From assembly GCF_963678635.1 (NCBI RefSeq), contig NC_087064.1:5430411-5494410 (forward strand): DNA of 64,000 bases, given 5' to 3'. Shown piece by piece: positions 46,613 to 58,600 of the stretch. Every line of letters starts with the position of its first letter. Positions within the stretch are counted from its first letter, which is position 1. Below the pieces are notes generated by a model. The model was not told where the DNA came from. It did not search any database and saw only the letters and a program-made list of their open reading frames with translations. The stretch is from Symsagittifera roscoffensis. Lineage: Eukaryota > Xenacoelomorpha > Acoela > Convolutidae. Made by a program: the position numbers and the translations under genes.

Positions 46613-46852
46613 ACCCCTCCGTCTAGTACAATTTAGCTTTTTAACTTAGTTAACACCGAAAATTCCGGGGGCCGGAGGGTTAGGTGGGAAGTCATGAACC
46701 CGCTTATCCCGAGGTCCCGGGACCAAAAACAATTAAAGAGAAAGCGTAAAACCAAACAAAAACAGCGTATAACCAAGAAAAAGCCAAAAATAAATTTATT
46801 TAAAAACAAAAAAGTACAAAAAACAGTAAAAAATCCAAAAAAGACCAAAAAC

Positions 46853-46892
<40 letters not shown>

Positions 46893-47786
46893 ATAAAGTG
46901 ACAGTTTATATGTTATTTCCGGACGAGATGTGATCTGACCTTCCTATTTGTTGTTGTTTCAGATTGATTTATATCTTTCTGATAGAAAGATTGTGTGTTT
47001 TGGTGAAGGGTTGGATACCCTCCCTCGAGTGTAATTTGAGTGTTTAAGCACGTTAATGGTGATTTTGCCGGTGACCGGAGGGTAGAGTGGCAGGCTGATC
47101 AACGTGTTCCACACTCAACAGGGACACCAAGGACAACATCCGCAACGACTGTTGGGTATCGTTGAAGCAATTTTAGTATCGTTCGGGTACTATTTCCTTA
47201 AAACTTAAGTGGTGGGGGGCTCGATTGGCGCGGTCCGATTGTACCCTCCATCGATTACAAATTTCCGAGTTAAGGGTCTTAATTCGGATATTTTGGTGCA
47301 AAGGAGGGTATAGTACTATTCATTAACGACTATTAATAGATTATTATCCTTATTATATATTACTTATCTCCTCAATTAGATCCAAAAAGCACCCAATTTT
47401 GTCGAAAATCATCGATTTTCGATCAAACTATAGACCCCCAAATTTTTGGATATCCGAGCTTTTCCGAACAACAAAAAGCTTTCATATAGGGAGTAGCTAC
47501 GTAGTTCGATCCCCCTAACTAAAGAAACTGCGTGAGAAAAGACTCAGTAGAAGTTGGAAAAATCCAGAATTTTTCGACCAAAATTTTGATAATTTTCTGC
47601 AATTTGTCAATCTGTTTTGGGGATCGAGTTTTTGAGTTTTTAGAGTTAGAGCAATAAAATTTTTTGCGTTAGGAGCGTGCTAGCATAACGTGCTCGGTTA
47701 CTAGAGAAATTAACGGGCAACCCTCCGAGTAGCTCCGTGGATAGAGCTAACGACTTAAGGTTTGGAAAAGGAAGGAATCGGAGGGT
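46613..47786 (+). repeat. Four dispersed 67-68-nt modules with inverted ends
   Basis: Modules at 46613-46680, 47017-47083, 47243-47309 and 47720-47786 all begin ACCCTCC (ACCCCTCC in the first) and end GGAGGGT, and are 68, 67, 67 and 67 nt long. The ends can pair in the RNA. Module interiors are diverged but share TTAA-rich cores; the third has an almost perfect inner hairpin (CCGAGTTAAG / CTTAATTCGG). Confidence 0.65.
46856..46891 (+). repeat. Poly(A) run of 36
   Basis: Uninterrupted A tract in a K-codon-like A-rich context, between the first and second 67-nt modules. It may be slippage-expanded. Confidence 0.9.
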
Positions 47787-48860
47787 CCAAATTTGATAGT
47801 TTTTGGCCAAATTTTTGTTTCTAAACCAATTTTGGTCCGGTTTTTTGCATTATTCCAGTGCCGTACAGGGCTACTACGCTCATTTCAAGTATTTTTAGGC
47901 ACTTTCGACCGGAATTGCGAAAAAAGTCTTTCAGATCCTACACAGGTGGTGAAAAAGGCCATTTTGACGAACGCGTTTTTGGCGATTTCTCAAAGACTAG
48001 TTATCCGATCGGGATAATTTTGGTACCATAAGTCGACGTTTTTGACCACTTTTCCGAATCGCAACCGTTTTTGGGTTGATTATTTCGGAAAAGAAAAATT
48101 TTTTAGAATTTGTTGGTTCGGAGGGTCCAAGTAACGGGCAACCCTCCGAGCGGCAGAAAATTTTATCAAAACATCTTTTTATTCAACTGGGAAGGTTGAC
48201 CGTGTCAGCCAACCTAGTTTTAAGTCAGGTAGACCGCTTTCAGAGGCTTTACTGCGGTGATTTAACCCTTTTTCTTGATTTTGGGGGAACCCTCCGAAGT
48301 GACCCTCCGGAGTCAGCTAAGCCCTTTAGCAACCCTCCTTAGTGGAAAATTTCCACGAGATCACCCTAAGAAGTTGAAACAGCTCCCCCTAGAACCCTTA
48401 GCTTATTTCGACGCTTTTTGAAGCTAGTAGGAGAACCTTCCAAGTGAGATCAGAAAATTTGAAAATTTTGGAGGTACCCTCCGAAGTGACCCTCCGGAGC
48501 GTATTAAGCATCTTATTGACCCTCCTTAGTAAATTTAGGGGGACCCTCCGAAGTAGCTTGGGTGATTAAGATACCCTCCTAAGTAACTTGAGTGATTGAG
48601 GTACCCTCCGAGGTAACCCTCCAGAGTGTCTTAAACCTTTAGCGACCCTCCTTGTAAGAGACTTGAGTAAACCTTCTGTGGCAATTTGGGAAACGGAAAA
48701 TATCCATTTAATTAGGATCATATTAGGATATTAGGCGTGCATATCAGGGTCATAAGAACCCATTCTGACCCGGAAATTCGTGATCAACTTTGGATTCTAT
48801 ATTGGGTGTATTAGAAGTACCCGAACAAGATTTTTTTTTGATTGTGATTTTGGTTGAGTG

Positions 48861-49018
48861 GTTGCCTTGAGCTACTTAATAGGAAAGTTCGGGCAATCCG
48901 GGAACAAATAAAGGAAGACCTCGGTGGGTGTATTAAGCAAATACACACCCACTTGAGAAGAAGAATTGTTCCCTACTCTCGTGCACTTGGAGCAGTCCGA
49001 GTGTGGGAGAGCTTTTTC
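48861..49018 (+). ncRNA. Structured leader RNA unit, copy 1
   Basis: Predicted helices: GTTGCC (48861-48866) with GGCAAT (48892-48897), inner GAGCT/AGTTC; GGGAACAA (48900-48907) with TTGTTCCC (48966-48973), enclosing GTGGGTGT (48924-48931) with ACACCCAC (48945-48952). The same fold exists in copy 2 with compensatory changes. Confidence 0.65.
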
Positions 49019-49046
49019 ATAGATTTGACGAATTTTCGACCAAGAG

Positions 49047-49200
49047 GTTGCCTTGAGCTACTTAGTAGGACAGCTCGGGCAATCGCAGGACACCTAGGAG
49101 AAGACCTCGGTGGGTGTATTAGGCAAATACACACCCACTTGAGAAGACTGTGTCCTGGGCTTCGTTCTTTCGGATCGTTCCGATTGGGGGAAGTCTTTTT
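49047..49200 (+). ncRNA. Structured leader RNA unit, copy 2
   Basis: Tandem homologue of copy 1, about 70% alike. The helix CAGGACAC (49086-49093) with GTGTCCTG (49150-49157) differs from copy 1 at four of eight pairs, each time on both strands, so pairing is kept. The inner stem is GAGCT/AGCTC (perfect here, G-U containing in copy 1). Confidence 0.65.
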
Positions 49201-49624
49201 CTTTAAGACTAAGTTTTATTTATCTATTTCTGAATCATCACTGCTTTTTATCGAAGATTGTTTAATTTTAACAAAGCAGTGACTTGATAAATTGTGTGGC
49301 GATAAATTGATACTGACAAAAGGTCGCTGTCACCTGTAGGATATTCTTATCTGATTATCGATTGTGTGTTGTGTGTTGATTATATCTTGTGGAAACTTAG
49401 TGATACTGTTATACTATACAACCGGGTTGAGTTAGCATTATATCAATACTGAGTAGACCCTGTGTGTAACTTTAGCTGAGTCACTAATTTAGTCGTGAGA
49501 GATCTAAGAGACATTTTGATACTGACGGAATCGAGTAGGCAGCGTTAAGTGATTTAACTAAATCTTGTTTGTGGTACGGTTGCATTGCCATCAAATTACG
49601 AATACTTTCATTTTGTACAAAACT

Positions 49625-52600
49625 ATGCAGCGCAGGGACTCGTTAGGATCGACTACTAAAATTCCCAGGCTAAGCAAGGGAAGCACGCGGAAATTTAGAA
49701 CTAGGCGTAGCCAGACCTCGTTTAGCAGCGCTTCCGACGCGTTTGCTGAAGACGAATCGACTAAAGGTCAACCTGATCTTTCAGTGATCGAAATGAGACT
49801 AAGGAGCGAGAAAAACCTTGATGGCAATCAAGGGCGGAGCGCCGAGGCCGAGCCTGCGAGCGAAACGCCGGTGGATCCCTTTGACGAAGGGGAGCGAACG
49901 CTCATTCGACCCGACTTTGAGCCAGACGGGGTCCTCGAACGAGAGGAAGTCGAGAGGACAGAGGAGACCTCGGAGCGTTCCGAGGTCGAACCTCGGGAGG
50001 AAGTGTTGTACAGGGGAATGTCCAGATCAGAGACTAAGAGCTATAAATGGAGAAAGGAACCTTCACATCTGACAAGTGCACACTCATCCTTGGCCAAACA
50101 GAGTAACAACGCGATGATGTCGAGTATGAGTCCGGGTGAAGAGCAGACGTTCTCGAAGGCCAAGAAGAGTTGGAAGTCCTTGTACGACGAACGCATGGCG
50201 TCACTACCAACTGTAGGTTTGACTTCCAGGGATGACTACCCGGAGATAACCCATCCGGATGTGAACTTCACACCGTGCCCAAGGAACGACATGAGCAGGG
50301 AGGCATCTTCTGCCTCGCCGACCAGGCCTATGTCAGATGGGATAACGATGGGAGCATCATCAACGTTTGACAGACTGATGACGTCAATGCACAAGCAAAA
50401 GGGCGGTGCGTCATCAAGTACTAGGCTACAGCCACAGTTGACCTCGTCTTCTCTGGGGCTAACCCCGCCACTGGGGGCAGCTGGTGACATAAGTGATATG
50501 TTCGCTGGTGTGATGAATGGCCTGGATGAATTGAGGCGAGACATGACTAAGCGGATAGATCAAGTTGACGAGAGAGCTCACCATGGTCGAGAGAATTTGA
50601 AAGATGAGCTAACGCACGTGAAGTCGCAAGCGAGGTTTGATCAGGCTCAATTGATTCGTGACACCGATCAATGCCTGGCCGAGAGCCTGGCTCAGGCAAA
50701 CAAAGAGTCAGAGGAAAGAGAGGCTAGGATGACAAGAGAGATCGAGCGATTGTTGAATGATCATGATAATACCTACGCCCAAACGATGACTGGCCTGGAA
50801 AGGAGGTTGGACGCCAAATCTGACTTAATGATGCGGAAGCTTGACGCGATCCTGAATGGGAATAATTGGCAGGAGCATTCCAACTTAAGGGAGCGCTCAC
50901 GCCATGCGAATGTTGGAGATGGTACGGGCAACAGTGCCAGAGCCCAGCAAGGCTCGAGAACGAACTACGAACATAGAAACAAGGAGCGGCCAAGGGCAGC
51001 CCCGCAGAGGCCTGGCTGGACAAATCCAGTCCCACCGGAGGCAGATGCCACCCCGGAGACAAGATTGCCAACCGTGCCACAAGTCAGTTCAGTACCAGAT
51101 CTGACTACAGTCTCACAAGACACAACGATGTATGCCTCGATGTTTGAGCCTCTGAACAGATCTCTTGAAACATTCATCACCAAGCTCTCGAAGTCAACCG
51201 AGAGAGGAGAGAGGTCAAGAAGAACACTGAAAAAGCCGAAGTCATATAAAGACGAGTCAGACGGCTGCATTGATACTTGGATAGAGGTGATGAAGTTACA
51301 CTTTGAGGAAGAGAATCTCTCCAAGAAACAAGAGTGCAGCGCGCTGACGAGCAACTTGGAGGGTACTGCACTAAATTGTGTAATGGCGAAAAGAGTCAAT
51401 GAGAGGGATAGCGCTCGCAAGATATTCGACATCCTGCTGAATCGTTTCGGCTCTGGAGTACAAGGGCACCAGGCCATGGTGAAGTTCGAGAAGAGGCGTC
51501 AGAGAGATGAAGAATCAATAGATAAATTCTTGGACGACCTTGAATTGCTCAGGAGGAGGAGCAACCCGGATGAGAGAATATCCGAACGAAACTTGGCGAT
51601 CGCTTCGAAGTTCATGGATGGTGTAAGGAGTGAGGAGTTGAAGACGATGTTGGCCACTCATTTCACCCTGTCGCTGGACCAGGTACCCACGCCCGATGAC
51701 TTGCGTATGAAGTCACGCGAGTATTTACTGATAAAACCGAGGGCGCAAAACCGTTACAGCAATTATGGCAACTATAGCGGGACAAACACTGGTGCGAATT
51801 CCAGTTGGTACAAACCTCGCGATGACATGGACAAGAGGAGGTCGTGTGCGAATTGTGGTTCGATGGACCATCACGTTTCTGCGTGTTCTGCATACAAACA
51901 GAACATGAAGGCCATAGGCTACTTTCTCGAGGACGCTGACGCGACCGACGAGGATCATGAAGAGTATGTGAGAGGGCTCATCATGAAATATGGTCCGAGG
52001 TGCTTCTTCTGTAATTTGGAGGGACACTTCAAGTCGGATTGTACTCAATTTTGGGACGCAGTAGCGGACGTGAAACATCCCCGCCATGAAGAGGCGCTTT
52101 CGGGTGTCAAGGCCAGTCGAGCACGTCTGATGAACGAGGCTGAATCTCGGAGAAAGGAGACGACACCGAGCACTTTCACGACTAAAAAGGTTAAGACATG
52201 GCCTGACGAGGGGGTAGCCTCGAACCTCGAAACAGAGTCGTCTAGCCCACTCAAGGTGGATTACGGCTTGGCGGCAAGGACAGCTCTGCAGAATGTCAAA
52301 CAAGACCTAGCCACGAAAGAAGTGGAGCAATGGGTAAGGTCGGAGCTGGAGAGCACAGATCTTCGGGAAAGTCTTGATGTCCTGAGTAAGACGACAAGAG
52401 CAGAAGACGAAAAAGAGCCCAAGAAACAGGGACTAAAACTGAACATTATATCTGGCAAGACTTTCGGCATGACGAAGGCAGGGACCAAAATAATGTCTAT
52501 CATCTCAGTCGCAGGGCACCAGGTGGTCAAGAACCTGAGCGAGCCATCCGAAATTACACTAGTCCACCTGGACATCTATGCAGACTATCTGAAACAGAAG

Positions 52601-55600
52601 GATCCCAAACTAGACTCCAGGGCAGTGCGAGCGCTGCTCACAACGGGAGGTCCGAGGCTGATGAAAGTGGACGGACATTATATCGATGTCCATGGCCCTT
52701 ACCCGATTCTGATGAATGTGGATGGCATCAATATCTACACGAAAGCTCACATAACTGATGCGAACGATCAGGTTGGCCGGATATACATTGGTCAAGAGGA
52801 GCTGAAGGTCAGACGAATCGGACACAACGCGATGCTCGAGCAAGATGCTGTGCATATTGGTTGCGAGGCAGATCTGGCCGCACACGTTCTGGACGTGCAA
52901 GGCAGACAGCTTTCAGTAAAGGGACTGCTAGACACGGGAGCAGTAGTCAGTGTCATGCCAGTCAAAACTTGGACCGACATGGGTTTTGAGAGGTCGGATC
53001 TCATACCGACAAGCATCAGGTTGGCAGCTGCCAATCAGGGAGCGATCTATGTCACCGGGCGAACCCCGATCATCTCACTGCAGCTCGGAGGGAGACATCT
53101 TTGGATGAGCTTCCTAGTAGTAGAGAATTTGGACGAATCCGACCAGTTCATCCTAGGGAGGGATTTCGTTCGCAACTTTGACGTCACGATTGATCTCAAT
53201 GACGGATTGATTAGGATCAAGGATCCTGAAAGAAAGTATGAGAAAAGACCCCTTAATAAGATATTGATTAATCAGGCCAAGGTGCCGATTTTTCTGGATC
53301 GAAAAGTTAGATTAAAACCGAACCAAGCCGTAGTAGCGACGTTTAGGATGAGGAACTTGAATGAACTCAGCAATGACAGACAGGTGTGTCTGGTACCAAA
53401 TCCAAACAGTAAAAGCTCGGCTATTTTAGGAAGAAGCTTCTCACTCACTCAGAGCGGACTGTGTGTGAGTGTGTTATTGAACACAGAAGCAACAACAGTG
53501 ACAATACAGAGGGGAAAGAAACTTGGCTACGCTTTGCCTCTGAACACAGACTTTCTGAGTGTGGAGAACTTGAAGAAGTTTGACGTAACTAAATGTCCAT
53601 TACATGCGAACCAAGAATGTATAATGAAAAGAGTAATTGAATTGAAATCTTCTAGGAAATTGTTTTCAATGAAGTCGGAAACAGATGATGGGCTGTCTAG
53701 TTGTTCCAACTTTCCTGAGAGACCGACGGAAGCAGAGTTAGCAGCGAATAGGCCTGTCCTACCTGAGATAGAGCATCTGAAGGGTAAAATATCCGACAAG
53801 GAACTAGATTCGCTCAGGGCGGTGCTAAATCGGAACGCAGACGTTTTTTCGAAACATAAGGCAGACATAGGTTGTTGCAATTTTGTAGAGCACGAGATTG
53901 AGATAGAAGAGGGCTCGGTACCTCATAGGGAAGGGGCGAGAAGAATGACCCCAAACAAGTCAGAAGCGTGTAGGAAGGAAATCGAGATGTTAATGGAGTA
54001 CGACATGATCGAGCCGTCGAAGTCCCCATGGGCTTGTGGCGTGGTCATGGCAAAAAAGAAAGGGGGACAACTCAGATTTTGTTGCGATTTCCGTTATCTG
54101 AACGCAGTGACTATAAAGGACGCATATCCGATTCCCCGCATCGATGAGAGCCTATCCAAGCTGGGAGACGCCAAGTTCTTCACGACGTTGGATTTGGGCT
54201 CAGCATTCTGGCAAGTGCCGCTCAGAAAGCAAGATCGAGAGAAAACAGGCTTCGCTTGTGAGCTGGGACTGTTCCAGTGGAAGAGGATGCCATTCGGATT
54301 GTGCAACGCGACAGCCACATTCCAGCGACTGATGGCTCAGGCACTCACGAGCGTTACTAAAAAGTATGGGAATCTCATCATGTGTTATGTCGATGATGTA
54401 GTGATCGCGACACCAACCTTGGAAGACCACATCGAGAGGTTGGAAGAGGTGTTTTCTTGCATGAAGCAGGCGGGTCTGAAATGCAAACCCTCTAAGTGCG
54501 AAATCCTCAAGGATTCCATAAAGTATCTGGGCCGCCTGGTTGACAAACATGGAGTGAGACCAGACCCCGAAGCGGTTGAAGCGGTGCTGACCTGGAAGGC
54601 ACCTAAAACAGATACACAGTTGATGAGTTTTCTGGGATTCGCCAATTATTATCGCGAGTTCATCAAGGGGTATGCTGACAAAATATACCCCATGCAGAAG
54701 TTGATGAGAAATAAGGGCAAAAAGTTCACCTGGACTGATGAGGCACAAGTCTCATTTGAAAACATCAAACGCGAACTTTGCGAGGCACCGGTCCTCGGCA
54801 TGCCAACGGAGAAGGGGATGTTCGTGCTGGACACGGATGCATCAGTGGTTGCGATATCAGGCATACTTCACCAAGAGCAGGAGTGGAACGGGAGAACGGT
54901 TCTTCGTCCGATAGCTTATGGAAGTAAAGTCCTGAGTGACACTGAGATGAAGTACGGCGCACCAAAAGCGGAGATGTTTGCTGTGATCACGTTTGTGGAA
55001 AAGTACAGGGCCTACTTGGGGAGTGCTCCCTTCAAGTTGCGTGTGGACAATCGTGCCCTTGCCTGGCTGAAAACCTATTCGATGGACCAGAGCTACATTG
55101 GTCGTTGGATCGTGCGCTTGGATGGATACCACATGATCATAGAGCACCGTACCCGTGACAAGCACCAGAACGCAGATAGCCTCAGCAAAAAGACAGAATT
55201 TTATGAGCGCCTCGAAGAGAAGCAAGCTAACCAATCAGAGATCAAAGACGGGTTTTCCTTTCTGGACAAAGAAACCTATGATGAGCTGCCACTTACTAGG
55301 TGGTTAGACAAATCAGGACATCCTATACCTGGACACCCTGACCTTCCAGTGGAGACGGCTGCGGAGATAAAGCTTTTAGCCAGAGGCGAACCCGTTCCGT
55401 TGGATCTGCTAGTCCGATCCAACTTGGTACAGCAAGAACTGACCAGGCTGGGTATAAACAGCATCGCTTTATTGAATAAGACGGTGAACGTGGCGCCGGA
55501 CGTCATGGGAAAACTCCGTGACTTGTTGGATAGGGAAGTGGATAGGCATGATCGTGAATGGAGGGAAACCATGCAGAGGTTGACTGTCACCGAGAGAACA

Positions 55601-58600
55601 GAGAAGAGGCCAGTGTCCATTCGCAGCCGAGGCGTTGAACGGGATTGCAGGTCGATCGTCAATCAGCTGGTGACCTCGATGCCGAAAGAAGTATTGTTGA
55701 GAACTTCGTTCACTGAATATGGAACATCGAATCAAAACCAAGCTACTGAGGAAGTCAGGATCAAGTCGAAATCTAGCTTCACGAGGAGAGTGCACTTCAC
55801 GGATGCAAAAGAGGAATACGAGCCAAGCTCAGATTGTTCGTCCCTGGACGAGACAATGTCCGGGGAGTCTGACACCTTCGATCCAGTCAAGGACGACTTG
55901 TCTGAGAAGTCAAACGCCTTTGAGCCCGTGCAGGACAACTTGTCCGGGGAGAGGTTGACTAGACAACCTAGGGACAGAATTTTGTCCGGGGAGTCGGGTT
56001 CAAGGCGACCGATGGACAGAGTTTTGTCCGGGGAGTCGAGAAACATCTCAAACAACTTGGAATATGATGTTGGAGAATCGGTCGACTCAAGTGTTGAGTC
56101 GGGACCCCAGTCCGGGGACAACACGTCTGAAACAACTTCCAATTCCGACATGTCAGAGATTGCGATCCACTCCTTATTGGTAGACTGGAAGCAGCGTGGG
56201 CTGGACCGGGAAATACATCAGGATCCAGACAGGGACAGATACACCTCAGATGAAGAGGGCACTGTGGTAGACAATGCCGCAGACGAGCTCGAACTGATAG
56301 CAGTTTCAAAACGCCCAACCAGATTGCTGCCACATGGTACGGTCGTCCGTACCAATCTGGAACCATCTGTCCAAGAAGCGACGCCTTTGAAAAAGATATG
56401 GTGTGTCAAGTTGATGGACGATGCTCATGCTCCGGAGATAATGAGTGGGCAAATGAACGTGGTGAAGACGTATTTGAAAGCCAGGTACAGGCTGTCGGAT
56501 CTCCTGAGGGCTCAACGAAATGATAGAATGACGAGCAGTCTGAAAAGATGGATCGAGAATGGAGCACCTGACAAGGGAGACTTGGAAGAAGACAGCTACA
56601 AAATCCTGAAGCAGTTTTACCTGAAGAGAAAAGACTTGTTGTACCTGAATAAGGACGGAATCGTAGCCTGTAAGCGCAAGGAGGAGGACAAGGTCCTTTA
56701 TAAATACAACTCAATAGTGTTACCACAGTTGTACCAGACTGAGTTGCTCTTTCGCTCACATGATCAGATGGGACATCAAGGCGTGGACAAAGTGTATAAC
56801 AGGATACAAAAACGATTCGAATGGCCGGGGTTGAAGAAGGCTTGTGAGAAATGGATAGCCGCATGCCTGTCTTGTCAACAGGCAAAGGATCCCAGGAAAC
56901 TAAGGTTCCCCCTACAGTCAATAGAATCGTCAGGTTTCAACGAAGTGGTTCAAATTGATCACCAGAAAATCTGCATGACAGCAACGGGCTATAATCAGGT
57001 GCTGGTAATGATCGACCATTTTACGAAGTATGCGGAGGCGGCACCCTGCATGACAGCATCGGCAGAAGAAACGTGCGATCATTTGATAAACGTGTGGATA
57101 GCAAGGCATGGCTGCCCCATCACGTTCCAATCTGACAATGGCAAAGCATTCGTAGGTGATCTCACGAAAGAGTTAATGAAAAGGTCGCAGGTAGCGCAGG
57201 CCCACTCGACCACTTATCACCCGCAAACGAATGGCCTAGTCGAGAGGCAGAATCGCACACTGGTATCCATGTTGAGAGTCTACTGCTCACGCTACATGGA
57301 TGACTGGGACAAGCACTTACCGCAAGTGATGGGTGCTTACAACAGCACGGAGCATTCCACCACGGGAATAAGTCCGCATATGATGCTCACGGGTCATGAA
57401 AAAGCACTCCCGTTAACGTTCTTCTACCCTGAATATGAAGGGAAGAGGACAGCACCGCAAACGTACGTGCGGGACGTTATTAGAAGACAACAGGACCTCA
57501 ATGACTTATGCAGGAGGAATACGCAACAGGCGCAAATTAGACAAAAAAGGAGGTTTGATAAAAGAACAGCCGATGCAAAAGCCTACTCAGTTGGCGATTA
57601 TGTCTGGGTGTTCCAGGAAGTGGTTCCACCAAAAGGAACCAAGAAACTATTAAAGAAATGGCGTGGTCCATTTCAAATAACAGAGGTGCATCAAGGAGGT
57701 CGTTTTTATCGGCTGAGCACCGGAAGAGCGGCTCATTACGAGAATATCAAACCACACAACGCCTCGTCCGAGGATTGGTGCATCCCAGCGGACATGCAAG
57801 AGGGAGACTATTTAATAGTGGATCCTGCTTGTGAAGTGAATGAAAGGGGTACTCGCGACAAGAACGACGGCAATGAGATGGTGGACAATTGTGATCTACC
57901 ACTGGATCTCGAGTTGACTGAGCGAGTAGAGGTGGACGATGAAACTCTACCCTATGCCGAAGAAGACTGGGATTGCCCGGAACAAACCGAAATTGACAAA
58001 GGAATACAGCCTGACTTTCCGCTCACTATGGAGACACGCCAAAGTAAGAGGGGAAAAAACCAGAAGAAATACAATCCGTATGGCGAGGACTTCGTTGTAG
58101 ACCGGATAGTAGTGGGTGATGTCATAGACTCGCTGGTGGGGCTGGACGAAGTAGCGATGCTAGAAGAAATCGACCTTGTGAACGATATGGATCAAGATTG
58201 GATCGACGATCGATCAGAACCGGAAGTGGAGTTCGAACCAGAAGCGGAACAGACACATGAGCAAGAACTAACAAACTTGCGCGTGCTCGAATGGCTCCAC
58301 GATCTGCCGACAGATCCAAAAGAGACGATCCTGACGATTCAGGACGTCGACAGAGACAGCGTCAAATACATCAGTCATGACAATACCGAGTCCAACTGGG
58401 TCGCCCCAGATGGTCCTCTACGTGTTCCACAATCCAACCTCGGTCTCCTAGACTTTGGGCGATCGACGGGGACGTCGATGGATATTTTTGTCCGGGGAGT
58501 GGGGGTAGGACTCACCCACACCGAAAATCTCATAATAAAAAAATTGAAATCGGCAAGGGAAACCGGAGAACTAGAGACAGAGGGCGAGAATGCTAAGAAA

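Larger units (their letters stand above)
45653..49624 (+). other. Upstream region and leader of element B, repeat- and structure-rich
   Basis: No ATG-led gene is supported. From about 46540 on, the phrase ACCCTCC and its complement GGAGGGT recur, forming modules listed separately; 48285-48660 holds many ACCCTCCGAAGTGACCCTCC-like phrases. A run of 36 A lies at 46856-46891. The 5' LTR border and primer-binding site could not be fixed because the matching 3' LTR is outside the window. The boundary between the minus-strand copy and element B lies somewhere in 45650-46540. Confidence 0.5.

Noticed and set aside
49565-49624. Upstream extension of the element B polyprotein to a TTG
   Set aside because: An ATG at 49625 is a better start; the extra 20 codons have no support.
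50236-58319. Many minus-strand frames of 60-190 codons opposite element B Gag-Pol
   Set aside because: They are antisense shadows of a strongly supported coding frame, without motifs of their own.
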